A DNA stretch of 64,000 nt from Segniliparus rugosus ATCC BAA-974 (GTDB lineage: Bacteria; Actinomycetota; Actinomycetes; Mycobacteriales; Mycobacteriaceae): assembly GCF_000185725.2 (NCBI RefSeq), contig NZ_KI391953.1, positions 1,790,750 to 1,854,749 of the forward strand. Reading direction: 5' to 3'. The notes beneath the pieces are model-generated. The model saw only the letters and a list, made by a program, of their open reading frames with translations. It was not told the origin of the DNA and did not search any database. The translations under genes were made by a program, and so were the position numbers. Positions 21,409 through 29,589 of this stretch are shown here, piece after piece. Position 1 is the first letter of the stretch. Each line of letters opens with the position of its first letter.

Positions 21409-23487
21409 CTAGCGGTTGCCCTTCTCGGCCTGCTCGCGCAGCCGGCCGAGCGCGGCTTTGGTCACCGCGAGATCGGTGGTCTCCCAGAACGGGGGGAGGC
21501 TGGCTTTGAGATACCCGGCGTACCGCGCCGTCGCCAGCCGCGAGTCGAGCACGGCGACCACGCCTCGGTCGGACACCGAGCGCAAAAGCCGGCCGAAACC
21601 CTGCGCGAGCAGCACGGCGGCGTGGCTCGCCGACACAGAGAGAAAGCCATTGCGCCCCTTCGCCTGCGCGGCGTGGGTGCGGGCGATGGTGAGCGGGTCG
21701 TCCGGGCGGGGGAAGGGGATCCGGTCGATCACCACGAGGGAGAGGGACGGGCCGGGGACGTCCACCCCCTGCCAGAGCGAGAGCGTGCCGAACAGGGACG
21801 TCGCGGGATCGCCTGCGAAGGTCTCGATCAGCGCCCCGGTGGTGTCCTCGCCCTGGCAGAGCACCGGGGTGTCGAGCGCTTCGCGCATCGCCTCTGTGGC
21901 GGCCTGCGCCGCCCGCAAGGAGGAGAACAGGCCCAGGGTGCGCCCGCCCGCCGCCTCGATGAGCTCGCGCAGGACGTCCTGCTGCTCCGGGCTCGCGCCG
22001 TCTCGGCCGGGCGGGGCGAGATGCTTGGCGATGTAGCAGATGCCGGACTCTTTGTGCGCGAACGGGCTCCCGACGTCCAACGAGGACCAGGAGACCGAAG
22101 CCGCGCCCGCGAGCCCCCAATCGCCCGCGAGGTCGTCGAACTGGCCGCCCGGCGTCAGCGTCGCCGAGGTGAGCACCACGGTCTTTTCGCCGAACAGGCG
22201 CTCGCGCAACAGGCCGCCCACTGTCACCGGGGCCACATGGAGCAGGTTGGGCGGCTCTTTCTCCCGCCAGTCTTTGCTCGGCGGCGCGGTGGTCCACACC
22301 GCTTCGTGCCGGGCTGCGAGATCCTCTTGGGCGAAGACCTTCAACACCCGGTCGCAGACGCCGACGATGTCTTCGAGGCTGGTCATGGCCGAGAGGCGGG
22401 TGGCCGTCTCCACGGCGTTGTCCGCTTTCGGGAGGGCGCTGAGGCTGGTGAGCGCGGTGGCCGCGCTGTCGCGCAGCACGGTCACCGCTCCGACCGCTCC
22501 GTCCGGAGCCTGGCGCCAGAACCCCTCGGGGGCTTCGGCGATGAACGAGCCAAGCGCGTCGCCGGCGGTCTCCAGCCTGGCGCGGAGCTCGTCGGGGAGG
22601 AGCTTGCCGCAGCGCCGCGCGGCGATGGCGACCGGTCCGGAGCCGGTCGCCCCGGCGGCGACCGAAGTCACGTTGTCCACAAGCTCATGCGCCTCGTCCA
22701 CGACCACGACCGTGTGCTCGGGCAGGAGCGAGTTCTGGCCGGAAAGGTCGATGGCGAGCATCGCGTGGTTCGTGACGATCACGTCCACCTTCGCGGAGGC
22801 AGCTTTCGATTTCTCCGCCCAGCACACCGTTCCTTTGGGGCAGCGGCTCATGCCGAGGCATTCGCCCTGGGTGACTGAGAACTGCCGCCAAGCGCGATCG
22901 CTCACCCCTGGGCGCAGCTCCTCGCGGTCGCCGGTCGTGGTCTGATCGGACCATGCGGTGATCCGGGCGACTTCGGCCCCCAAATTGGACTGCGCCGAAG
23001 TTTTGGGCTGCGCGGCCTTTTTGCCCGAGGGCGGCTCAGCGTCGAAGAGCCCTCCGCCTGCCGGGGGAGCCTCCGCATCGGGCTCGTCGAGCGTCGGCGC
23101 GGTGAGCTTGTGCAGGCACAGGTAGTTGCCCCTGCCCTTGAGCAGGGAGAACGTCGGCTCTCGGCCGAGGTGTTTGGCCAACGCGGCGCTGAGCGCGGGC
23201 AGGTCCCGGTCCACGAGCTGGCGTTGCAGCGCGATGGTCGCGGTGGAGACGACGACCGGCTCGCCCGCGCGCACGGCGTGCGCTATGGCTGGCACGAGGT
23301 ACGCGAGCGATTTCCCGGTGCCGGGGCCAGCTTGCACCGCGAGGACCTTTTTGCCGAGGAGGGTCTCGGCGACCGCGTTCGCCATGACGACTTGCGGCTC
23401 GCGTTTCGCCCCGCCGAGATGCCCCACCGCGAGGTCGAGGAGCTTGTTCACCGGTTCCGCCTTGGCCACCGAACAAGCGTACGGCAT
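21409..23487 (-). CDS. dinG: DinG/XPD-type ATP-dependent DNA helicase with Fe-S cluster
   Basis: 692 residues. A superfamily 2 helicase with Walker A GPGTGKS (54-60), a DEAH box (VVVVDEAHE) and the C-terminal motif QGFGRLLRSVSDRG (motif VI). Four cysteines between Walker A and DEAH (NYLCLHK, GECLGMSRCPKGTVCW) fit the 4Fe-4S domain of DinG/XPD helicases. It probably unwinds D-loops, R-loops or G-quadruplexes during repair. Matches M. tuberculosis Rv1329c, which also lies near glgE. The start is the first ATG; a few residues shorter is possible. Divergent from the tiny gene at 23604. Confidence 0.92.
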   Translation of the reverse strand: MPYACSVAKAEPVNKLLDLAVGHLGGAKREPQVVMANAVAETLLGKKVLAVQAGPGTGKSLAYLVPAIAHAVRAGEPVVVSTATIALQRQLVDRDLPALSAALAKHLGREPTFSLLKGRGNYLCLHKLTAPTLDEPDAEAPPAGGGLFDAEPPSGKKAAQPKTSAQSNLGAEVARITAWSDQTTTGDREELRPGVSDRAWRQFSVTQGECLGMSRCPKGTVCWAEKSKAASAKVDVIVTNHAMLAIDLSGQNSLLPEHTVVVVDEAHELVDNVTSVAAGATGSGPVAIAARRCGKLLPDELRARLETAGDALGSFIAEAPEGFWRQAPDGAVGAVTVLRDSAATALTSLSALPKADNAVETATRLSAMTSLEDIVGVCDRVLKVFAQEDLAARHEAVWTTAPPSKDWREKEPPNLLHVAPVTVGGLLRERLFGEKTVVLTSATLTPGGQFDDLAGDWGLAGAASVSWSSLDVGSPFAHKESGICYIAKHLAPPGRDGASPEQQDVLRELIEAAGGRTLGLFSSLRAAQAATEAMREALDTPVLCQGEDTTGALIETFAGDPATSLFGTLSLWQGVDVPGPSLSLVVIDRIPFPRPDDPLTIARTHAAQAKGRNGFLSVSASHAAVLLAQGFGRLLRSVSDRGVVAVLDSRLATARYAGYLKASLPPFWETTDLAVTKAALGRLREQAEKGNR

Positions 23488-23555
23488 ACGGCCCGAATGT
23501 TGTCAGCCCCCGCGCCTACGCTCATCAAGCGCTCGTCACAAGGCGGGCCGAAAAT

Positions 23556-23586
23556 AGCTCAGCCGCCTCGTTGAGGCGGCTGAGCT
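23556..23586 (+). promoter_or_regulatory. Perfect 14-bp hairpin upstream of the mini-gene
   Basis: AGCTCAGCCGCCTC and its exact complement are separated by only GTT. It ends a few bases before the AAGGGAG ribosome site of the 33-codon gene at 23604. There is no T tract and no upstream gene on this strand for it to terminate. It could be the 5' end of the transcript, a protein-binding palindrome, or a translation-control element. It also lies in the upstream region of dinG on the other strand. Confidence 0.6.
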
Positions 23587-23603
23587 GAGTGAAGGGAGTC
23601 AAG

Positions 23604-23705
23604 ATGATCGATGTTCTGGAAGGACTCTTCGTCTTGGCGGCGACTTCGCTGGTCTTGGTGTTCACCATGGTGATAATCCGCGTGATCACGAAGAACGGGA
23701 GTTAG
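23604..23705 (+). CDS. 33-residue single-span membrane peptide
   Basis: ATG 23604 to TAG 23705, with AAGGGAG six bases before the start. The peptide has a short acidic N-terminus (MIDVLEG), about 20 hydrophobic residues and a basic end (RVITKNGS). This is the layout of small one-helix proteins that bind and tune larger membrane complexes. I do not recognise it. It has no neighbour on its own strand and is preceded by a perfect hairpin. The good ribosome site, clean topology and position between divergent genes support it, but expression is unproven. Confidence 0.55.
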   Translation: MIDVLEGLFVLAATSLVLVFTMVIIRVITKNGS

Positions 23706-23784
23706 CCGCTCAACCTGGGGGTCGGTGCTGGAACACTGGCCTCCAGGCCCTTCATCCGCCATCGTACACCCGTGCGCGCTCAGG

Positions 23785-24339
23785 TCAAGCGAAGACGACG
23801 CCGGAAGGTTCGAGCCTTCGCCGCGCCTCGGCCGCGCCGTCCGGTCGGACCGAGGCGCAGTACGCGAGGAGCACGCGGGCCTCGAATCCAGCCCGCGCCG
23901 CGTCGAGGGCGGTGGCCGCCACGCAGAAGTCGGTGGCGATCCCGGCCACGTCCACCGGGCCGACGTCCCGCTCCCGCAGCCAGTCGCCGAGCTTCGCGCC
24001 CGCCGCGCTCACGCCCTCGAAGCCGGAGTAGGCCGCGCTGTAGTGCCCTTTGTCGAAGACCTCGGCGAAGCGCACGCGGTCGAGTTCGGGGCGCAGCCTC
24101 GCGCCGGGGCTCTCGGCGCGGCAGTGCGGCGGCCAGGAGCCCGCGTAATCCGGCTCCTCGGAGAAGTGCGCGCCGGGGTCGATATGCCAGTCCCTGGTGG
24201 CGACGACGAAGTCGTACCCGGCGGGGGAGCGCAGCAGTTCTGCGAGGGCCGAGGCGACGGCGGTCCCCCCGGCGACGGCCAGCGCTCCGCCCTCGCAGAA
24301 ATCGTTCTGCACGTCCACGACCACCAACGCGCTTGCCAT
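23785..24339 (-). CDS. pncA: Nicotinamidase/pyrazinamidase
   Basis: 184 residues (M. tuberculosis PncA 186). It hydrolyses nicotinamide to nicotinate in NAD salvage and, in susceptible species, activates pyrazinamide. Catalytic triad Asp9, Lys97 and Cys139 (TDFCV). Metal ligands Asp50, His52, His58 and His72 are present. ATG 24339 follows TAGGAT with 7 bases between (24347-24352) and has no ribosome site, so a leaderless mRNA is likely. It lies downstream of the multicopper oxidase gene on the same strand (27-base gap) but seems to have its own promoter. Confidence 0.95.
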   Translation of the reverse strand: MASALVVVDVQNDFCEGGALAVAGGTAVASALAELLRSPAGYDFVVATRDWHIDPGAHFSEEPDYAGSWPPHCRAESPGARLRPELDRVRFAEVFDKGHYSAAYSGFEGVSAAGAKLGDWLRERDVGPVDVAGIATDFCVAATALDAARAGFEARVLLAYCASVRPDGAAEARRRLEPSGVVFA

Positions 24340-24366
24340 GCGGCGAATCCTACGCCGTTTTCGCCC

Positions 24367-25881
24367 TTAGAGCGCGTAGTCCAGCGTGGTCATCATCCCG
24401 GCCTCCTGGTGGTAGGTGTTGTGGCAGTGCAGCATCCACGTGCCTGGGTTGTCGGCGACGAGGTCCGCCGCCACCTTCTGGCCGGGCAGCACGACGACGG
24501 TGTCCTTGCGCGGGCCCCGCGAGCCGTCCGGCTTGATCACTTGGAAGGTGTGCCCGTGCAGGTGCATCGGGTGCCACATCGTCGTCCGGCTGTTGTCGAA
24601 GACGAGCGAAGCCCGCTGCCCCTGGCGGATGCGCAGCGCAGCCGCGTCGGGGTAGCGCTTGCCGTCCAGCGCCCAGTCGTACTGCGTCATCGAACCGGTG
24701 AGCGTGACGGCGAGCGACGTGTCGGGCTTGCCCGGCCCCAAATCGACCGAGTCCGCCGCGGCGAACATCGTGGCCGTGCCCACGCGTTTGTCCAGCTCCG
24801 CCGGATGGAAGTCCGGGGCCGGAAGCGCCCCGGACCCGGTGGCCAGCGCGGCGCGCGCGTAGGCGTTCTTCCCCTCGGCGAGCGCGACCAGCGGGAACAC
24901 CCCGTCTTTGGCGGTGACGACCACGTCGTAGCGCTCGCCCATGCCGAGGAGCAGCGCGTCGACCTCGGCAGGGCGGACCGGGAAACCGTCGGTGTGGGTG
25001 ACGGTCATAGCGTGGTCCGCGAGCGCGACCCGGAACGCGGTGTCCGAGCCTGCGTTGATGAGCCGGATCCGCACGCGTTGGCCAGGCTTGGCGGAGAACG
25101 AGGTCGGCGCGGCCGGGATTTTGCCGTTGACGAGGTAGTACGGGTAGGCGATGTCGCCCGCGTCGCCGCCGAGCAGGTCGCTGCGCATCCCGCCCATGCC
25201 CGACATGTGCATGTGGGACATGTCCATGCCCGGCATGTGATGCATGGACATCGTCCGCAGCCCGTCCCAGATCTGCTTCGGGCTCTTGCCGACCCCGTCG
25301 GTCCAGTCGTCCAGGACGACGATCCACTCCGCGTCGTACGCGCCGGGCTCGGCGGGGTCGTCCACGACCACCGGGAGGTACAGGCCGTAGTCCGCGTCGA
25401 CCCCGGTGTGCGGATGCGCCCAGTACGTGCCCGGATGCGGGGTCGAGAACCGGTAGACGAACGATTGGCCGGGCGCCACGTTCCCGGTCGCGGGGGCGGC
25501 CCCGTCCATATCGTTGCGCAGGGCGAGGCCGTGCCAGTGGGCCGAGGTGGGGCGGTCGAGCCGGTTGGCCAGCGTGACGGCGAGCTCGTCGCCCGCATTC
25601 GTGCGGATGAGCGGCCCGGGCAGGCTGTCGCCGTAGGCGAGGGTGTTCACCACGACGCCGCCGAGATCCACGCTCGCGGAGCCCGCCGTGAGCGAGGCGG
25701 TGACGGTGCGCCCGGTGTGCGGACGCGCGGCTTCGGCGGCGGCGACCGCTTCCGCGAGCGTCGGCTTCGTCGGCGGGCGGCCGCAGGCGGTTGTCTGTCC
25801 GACGGCGAGCGCGGCGAGGCCGCCCGAGACAGTGGTGGCGAATGTCCGCCTGGTCATCGGCTTTCGCAAGAGGTTGGGCAT
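24367..25881 (-). CDS. mmcO: Multicopper oxidase (MmcO-like), Tat-exported
   Basis: 504 residues from ATG 25881; an ATG 24 bases downstream (25857) is an alternative start of the signal peptide. The N-terminus has a twin-arginine signal (TRRTF) with a hydrophobic stretch and a possible lipobox ending at Cys33. Three cupredoxin domains hold all copper ligands: HWHG, HPH, HPMHLHGH and HCHNTYHQEAGM. A Met/His-rich loop near the middle (MSMHHMPGMDM and following) suggests cuprous-ion binding. It oxidises Cu(I) at the cell envelope and protects against copper. A perfect copper-type operator overlaps its promoter. Matches M. tuberculosis Rv0846c, a RicR-regulon member. Confidence 0.93.
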   Translation of the reverse strand: MPNLLRKPMTRRTFATTVSGGLAALAVGQTTACGRPPTKPTLAEAVAAAEAARPHTGRTVTASLTAGSASVDLGGVVVNTLAYGDSLPGPLIRTNAGDELAVTLANRLDRPTSAHWHGLALRNDMDGAAPATGNVAPGQSFVYRFSTPHPGTYWAHPHTGVDADYGLYLPVVVDDPAEPGAYDAEWIVVLDDWTDGVGKSPKQIWDGLRTMSMHHMPGMDMSHMHMSGMGGMRSDLLGGDAGDIAYPYYLVNGKIPAAPTSFSAKPGQRVRIRLINAGSDTAFRVALADHAMTVTHTDGFPVRPAEVDALLLGMGERYDVVVTAKDGVFPLVALAEGKNAYARAALATGSGALPAPDFHPAELDKRVGTATMFAAADSVDLGPGKPDTSLAVTLTGSMTQYDWALDGKRYPDAAALRIRQGQRASLVFDNSRTTMWHPMHLHGHTFQVIKPDGSRGPRKDTVVVLPGQKVAADLVADNPGTWMLHCHNTYHQEAGMMTTLDYAL

Positions 25882-25893
25882 GGGACCACGATA

Positions 25894-25922
25894 GCACATA
25901 TACCCTATGGGGGTATATGTGC
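25894..25922. promoter_or_regulatory. RicR/CsoR-type copper operator
   Basis: A perfect 12-bp inverted repeat (GCACATATACCC and GGGTATATGTGC) with a 5-base spacer, containing TACCC-N5-GGGTA, the known RicR box. On the minus strand it directly abuts a TATCGT -10 (25888-25893) that ends 6 bases before the mmcO ATG. A copper-free repressor bound here would block the mmcO promoter. It also lies 50 bases upstream of the divergent gene at 25972. Regulator identity is inference; no regulator gene is in the window. Confidence 0.88.
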
Positions 25923-25971
25923 TTGTGAAAAGACTTCGGAAAAGGTTGGCGAGGCGGGCTATGCTGCGGCG

Positions 25972-26478
25972 GTGTCGCCAGAGGAAAGGCTCGTGTACCG
26001 GGAAAAGGTTTTCGTCAATTTCCGCCGGGGACGCTGCTGGGTCCACGCGAAGCTCTTCGCGCTGCCCGGCGACGTGGACGACAGGGCGGCGCTCGGCCTG
26101 CTCCTGCGGCATGTGCGCTACCGGGACAGCTACGCGGGCTCCGGCAACCTGGACATGGAGACGCTCCACGGCCCGTATCGGCTGAGCGCCCTGAGCGTCG
26201 AGGTGTTCGAGCCGCTGGGCCGCTCGGCGGTGGAATCGGCGCTCCGGGCATGGGTCGAGCGGTACGTGTCGTTGTCCGAGGTGTGCGAGGGCCAGCTGGA
26301 GCGAGAGGTGTACCCGCTGATCAGCAGCGCCACGAGTTGCTATCGGTTGGCCGATTTGAGGCCGGCCGCGGAGCATGACTGGGGCTGGGTGGTCGGCAGC
26401 GTGGGAGGTTTTCACGAGTTCGTCCTGATCGACCGCGTCGAGGGGAGTTTGGCGCTCGTAGTGGCGGCCGACGACTGA
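25972..26478 (+). CDS. Conserved-looking cytoplasmic protein, unknown function
   Basis: 168 residues from GTG 25972. TATGCT (25960-25965) ends 6 bases before this GTG and no ribosome site is present, so a leaderless start is likely. The protein is soluble, with mixed alpha/beta character, several Tyr/Trp, and two cysteines (about 120 and 134). No membrane segment or known motif. It is divergent from mmcO and shares the intergenic region with the copper operator, so copper control of both genes is possible. It ends 62 bases before recO. I do not recognise a family. Confidence 0.65.
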   Translation: MSPEERLVYREKVFVNFRRGRCWVHAKLFALPGDVDDRAALGLLLRHVRYRDSYAGSGNLDMETLHGPYRLSALSVEVFEPLGRSAVESALRAWVERYVSLSEVCEGQLEREVYPLISSATSCYRLADLRPAAEHDWGWVVGSVGGFHEFVLIDRVEGSLALVVAADD

Positions 26479-26540
26479 ACGTTCGAGGAACCGCCCCGCG
26501 CCTCCTCGGATTTTCGCGGGCCGGATGGGAGAATCGCCGG

Positions 26541-27284
26541 GTGAAGTCGTATCGGGATGTCGGCGTGGTGCTGCGCAACCACCAGCTCGGCGAGGCCGAC
26601 CGGATCGTCGCCCTGCTCACGCGCGAGCACGGCCTGGTCCGCGCGGTGGCGAAAGGGGTGCGGCGCACCCGGTCGAAGTTCGGAGCCCGTCTCGAGCCGT
26701 TCAGCTGCGTCGACGTGCAGCTCTACCAGGGGCGCAGCCTCGACGTCATCACGCAGGCCGCGACCCTCGACGCGAACAGCGAGGAGATCACCGCCGACTA
26801 CGGGAAATACACCACCGGCTGCGCGATCCTGGAGACCGCGACCCTGCTGGCCGGCCCCCAAGGCGCGCCCGCCGGGCAGCTGCACACGCTCACCAGGGGC
26901 GCGCTGGCCGCGCTGCGCAAGGGGGAGAAGCCGCGCGATCTGATCCTCGCCGCGTTCTTCCTGCGCGCGATGGGCCACGCGGGATGGATGCCCGCGCTCG
27001 CCGACTGCGCCCGATGCGGGAAGGAAGGCCCGCACCGCGCTTTCCACCCCCGCGCGGGCGGCGTCGTGTGCCCCTTGTGCCGTCCGCCCGGTTCGAGCAC
27101 GCCGGGACTGGGGGTGTTCGATCTCATGGCGGCGCTCGCCGAAGGCCGTTGGGACGACGCGGCGGCGGCCTCGACGGCGGCGCGGGCCCAGGCGAGCGGT
27201 CTGACCGCCGCGCACTTGCAGTGCCATCTGGAATACCAGTTGCGCACGCTTTCGCTCGTGGAAGGCTTGGCGGAGGCTTCATAG
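26541..27284 (+). CDS. recO: DNA repair protein RecO
   Basis: 247 residues, GTG start. RecO has an N-terminal OB fold (YRDVGVVLRNHQLGEADRIV...), a helical domain and a zinc site formed by CARC (about 154-157) and CPLC (about 174-177). It binds single-stranded DNA and, with RecR, loads RecA onto SSB-coated gaps. The stop (27282-27284) is immediately followed by the GTG of uppS with no gap. This recO-uppS pair matches M. tuberculosis Rv2362c-Rv2361c. Confidence 0.95.
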   Translation: MKSYRDVGVVLRNHQLGEADRIVALLTREHGLVRAVAKGVRRTRSKFGARLEPFSCVDVQLYQGRSLDVITQAATLDANSEEITADYGKYTTGCAILETATLLAGPQGAPAGQLHTLTRGALAALRKGEKPRDLILAAFFLRAMGHAGWMPALADCARCGKEGPHRAFHPRAGGVVCPLCRPPGSSTPGLGVFDLMAALAEGRWDDAAAASTAARAQASGLTAAHLQCHLEYQLRTLSLVEGLAEAS

Positions 27285-28064
27285 GTGCGTATCTCTTCAT
27301 CGCAGACGGGCTCGCGCGGTCCCGACCCCCATCCCTCCGGCGCTCGTCCGCCGCAGCTGCCGTCCGGAGCCGTGCCCAAGCACGTCGCGCTCATCATGGA
27401 CGGCAACGGCCGGTGGGCGCAGCAGCGCGGCCTGCCCCGCACGGAGGGGCATAAGCGCGGCGAGTCGGTGCTCATGGACCTCGTCCACGGTTCGTTGGAG
27501 ATCGGAGTCACGTGGCTTTCCGCGTACGCGTTCTCGACGGAGAACTGGTCGCGAAGCCCGAGCGAGGTCAAATTCCTCATGGGCTTCAACCGCGACGTGA
27601 TCCGCCGCCGCCGCGACGAGATGCACGAGCTGGGCGTGCGCATCCGATGGGCGGGCAGGCGGCCGAGGCTCTGGCGCAGCGTCATCGCCGAACTGGAATC
27701 GGCCATGGAGCTCACCAAGCGCAACACGAAGATGAACCTGGTGATGTGCGTGAACTACGGCGCGCGGGCCGAGCTCGCCGACGCCGCCTCGCGGATTGGG
27801 GCGCTCGCGAAGGAGGGCAAGCTCAACCCGGACAAGCTCACCGAGGAAGGGCTGCGCAAGTTCCTCTACGTGCCCGACATGCCGGACGTCGACCTCATGC
27901 TGCGCCCGTCCGGCGAGATGCGGGTGTCGAACTTCCTGCTTTGGCAGTCCGCCTACGCGGAGCTTGTGGTCCAGGACAAGCTCTTCCCCGACATCGACCG
28001 GCGCGACCTGTGGGCGGCGTGCGAGGAGTACGCGCGGCGCAACCGTCGCTTCGGCAAGGCGTGA
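27285..28064 (+). CDS. uppS: cis-Prenyltransferase, (long-chain) polyprenyl diphosphate synthase
   Basis: 259 residues, GTG start with GGAGG nine bases upstream inside recO. A Z-type prenyltransferase that makes the C50/C55 polyprenyl diphosphate carrier for peptidoglycan, arabinogalactan and lipoglycan synthesis. Landmarks are the catalytic Asp39 in [10 protein letters not shown], the AFSTENW motif, the VNYGAR motif, and [18 protein letters not shown] binding the second substrate. The first 30 residues are a disordered Pro/Ser tail. By analogy with M. tuberculosis Rv2361c the product is probably decaprenyl diphosphate; chain length cannot be read here. Confidence 0.95.
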   Translation: MRISSSQTGSRGPDPHPSGARPPQLPSGAVPKHVALIMDGNGRWAQQRGLPRTEGHKRGESVLMDLVHGSLEIGVTWLSAYAFSTENWSRSPSEVKFLMGFNRDVIRRRRDEMHELGVRIRWAGRRPRLWRSVIAELESAMELTKRNTKMNLVMCVNYGARAELADAASRIGALAKEGKLNPDKLTEEGLRKFLYVPDMPDVDLMLRPSGEMRVSNFLLWQSAYAELVVQDKLFPDIDRRDLWAACEEYARRNRRFGKA

Positions 28065-28614
28065 GGACGGCCGAGCCGCAGATCCCGGAATCAAACTCGT
28101 GGTGTGCTCCGCGCGTTGGCGCACTGCTGGTCTTGCGCGTTCCGTACCTGTTGCGCAGGGCGCGGCGGCGCCCGATGAAATGGGCGTGGTCGAGGTTCAG
28201 TACTTGATTTCGCACAACGAGATCTGCCCAGAAGGAACGAGCTGGCCCTCGAGCGCCGTCCACGACACCAGGCGGGCGATATCAGCCGGGGACGGTGGCG
28301 TGCTCCTCGCAGGCAGGGGCGTCCGTGTGACGGCTCTTTCGGGTTTTGTGCGTCTTGTCATCTGCTGCGGGTTTTGGCTCGGTGGTGGCAGAGCCGTTTC
28401 TCCCACTCGCGGGGCTCGTAGGAGGTATCCCCGCGTCTGGCTTTCCCGCCAGCCCGCAGGAGCGATGCTCAGCGATTTGCCGGCGTACAGCGCGGCCTTC
28501 GCGGTGATTTCCCCGGCGGGGAGCTTCGATCCGAGTTTCTGGATAGCGCCCGGTCATATTCTCCGCGAACGACAAAACGACGGTTCCCGGCGCTCGGGGG
28601 CCGAACGCGTTCGC
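28065..28614. other. Non-coding gap of 550 bases between convergent uppS and egtD
   Basis: Open frames in this stretch are short, Pro/Arg-rich and overlap one another on both strands. None has a ribosome site or recognisable protein character. I see no clean terminator hairpin, tRNA or repeat. For convergent genes in a compact genome the gap is large and may be a decayed gene. Confidence 0.5.
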
Positions 28615-29589
28615 CTAGCGCTTGCGCGCGAGCGTGAGGCCGAAATCGCCGTCCGGGTCGGTCCACCAGCCGATGGTCGAGAAACCAGCCTCGTCCAGTT
28701 CGCCCGCGATTCCTTCGCGCCGGAACTTGCAGCTCACCTCGGTGTGCAGCTCCTCGCCGGCGGCGAATTCCACGGTCAGGTCGAGATCCTCGACTCGCAC
28801 GCGTTGCGCCCGGAGGGCGCGCAGTCGCATTTCGATCCACTCGTTCCGGGCGTCCCACAGCGCGACATGTTCGAACCCGTCGATATCGAAGTCCGCCCGC
28901 AGCTCTCGGTTCAGGATCGAGAGCAAGTTGCGGTTGAACGCGGCGGTGACGCCCGCGCTGTCGTCGTAGGCGCGCACGAGCCTTCCGGAGTCTTTCACGA
29001 GGTCGGCGCCGAGGAGCAACGTCTCGCCAGGACGCAGTGTGGCGGCCATAGCGGCGAGCAGCCCGGCCCGTGGTCCTGGCGCGTAGTTGCCGATCGTCCC
29101 GCCGAGGAAGACCAGCATGCGGTCCTCGCCGTCCGGCAGGAACCCGAGATGCCGGTCGAAGTCCCCGACGACGCAGTCGACCTGCATGCCTGGATAGCGT
29201 CGGGTGAGGCCGCCCGCCGCGCCGTCGAGCGCGGACTCGCTCACGTCGAACGCGACGTAGCGCCCCGGCCGCAACGCGTCGAGGAGCGTCCTGGTCTTAT
29301 CGGAAGAGCCAGAGCCCAGCTCCATGGCCATCCGAGCGCCGGACAGCTCCGCGATCTCCTCCGCCGCGAGGCGCAACGCCGCGCGCTCCGCTTCGGTCGG
29401 GTAGTACTCGGGCAGCGCCGTGATCGCGTCGAACAGTTCGCTGCCGCGCTGGTCGTAGAACCACTTCGGCGGTATCTGCTTCGGCTCCGCCCGAAGCCCG
29501 GCGAGCACGTCCGCCCGCAAACCGGCGCGCAAGTCGTCCTGCAGCAGCAGCTGGGTGTGGGTGATGACCGATTCGGTGTAGAGAGGCAT
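28615..29589 (-). CDS. egtD: L-histidine N-alpha-methyltransferase (ergothioneine synthesis)
   Basis: 324 residues (mycobacterial EgtD about 321). It trimethylates histidine to hercynine using S-adenosylmethionine. The SAM-binding motif is MELGSGSSDKT (about 88-98). Family landmarks include PPKWFYDQRGSELFDAI near 40-56, YYPTEAER and LFLGGTIGNY. ATG 29589 shares its A with the TGA of egtB (TGATG), so translation of the two is coupled. The usual mycobacterial egtA and egtC genes are not adjacent. Confidence 0.95.
   Translation of the reverse strand: MPLYTESVITHTQLLLQDDLRAGLRADVLAGLRAEPKQIPPKWFYDQRGSELFDAITALPEYYPTEAERAALRLAAEEIAELSGARMAMELGSGSSDKTRTLLDALRPGRYVAFDVSESALDGAAGGLTRRYPGMQVDCVVGDFDRHLGFLPDGEDRMLVFLGGTIGNYAPGPRAGLLAAMAATLRPGETLLLGADLVKDSGRLVRAYDDSAGVTAAFNRNLLSILNRELRADFDIDGFEHVALWDARNEWIEMRLRALRAQRVRVEDLDLTVEFAAGEELHTEVSCKFRREGIAGELDEAGFSTIGWWTDPDGDFGLTLARKR

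Noticed and set aside
23725-25970. Long plus-strand open frame running antisense to pncA and mmcO
   Set aside because: It is the shadow of two firmly identified genes on the other strand and has Val/Arg-rich low-quality sequence; only its end (25972-26478) is a real gene.
28282-28575. 97-codon minus-strand frame in the uppS-egtD gap
   Set aside because: No ribosome site, Pro/Arg/Lys-rich composition without structure, and overlapping frames of equal quality on the other strand.
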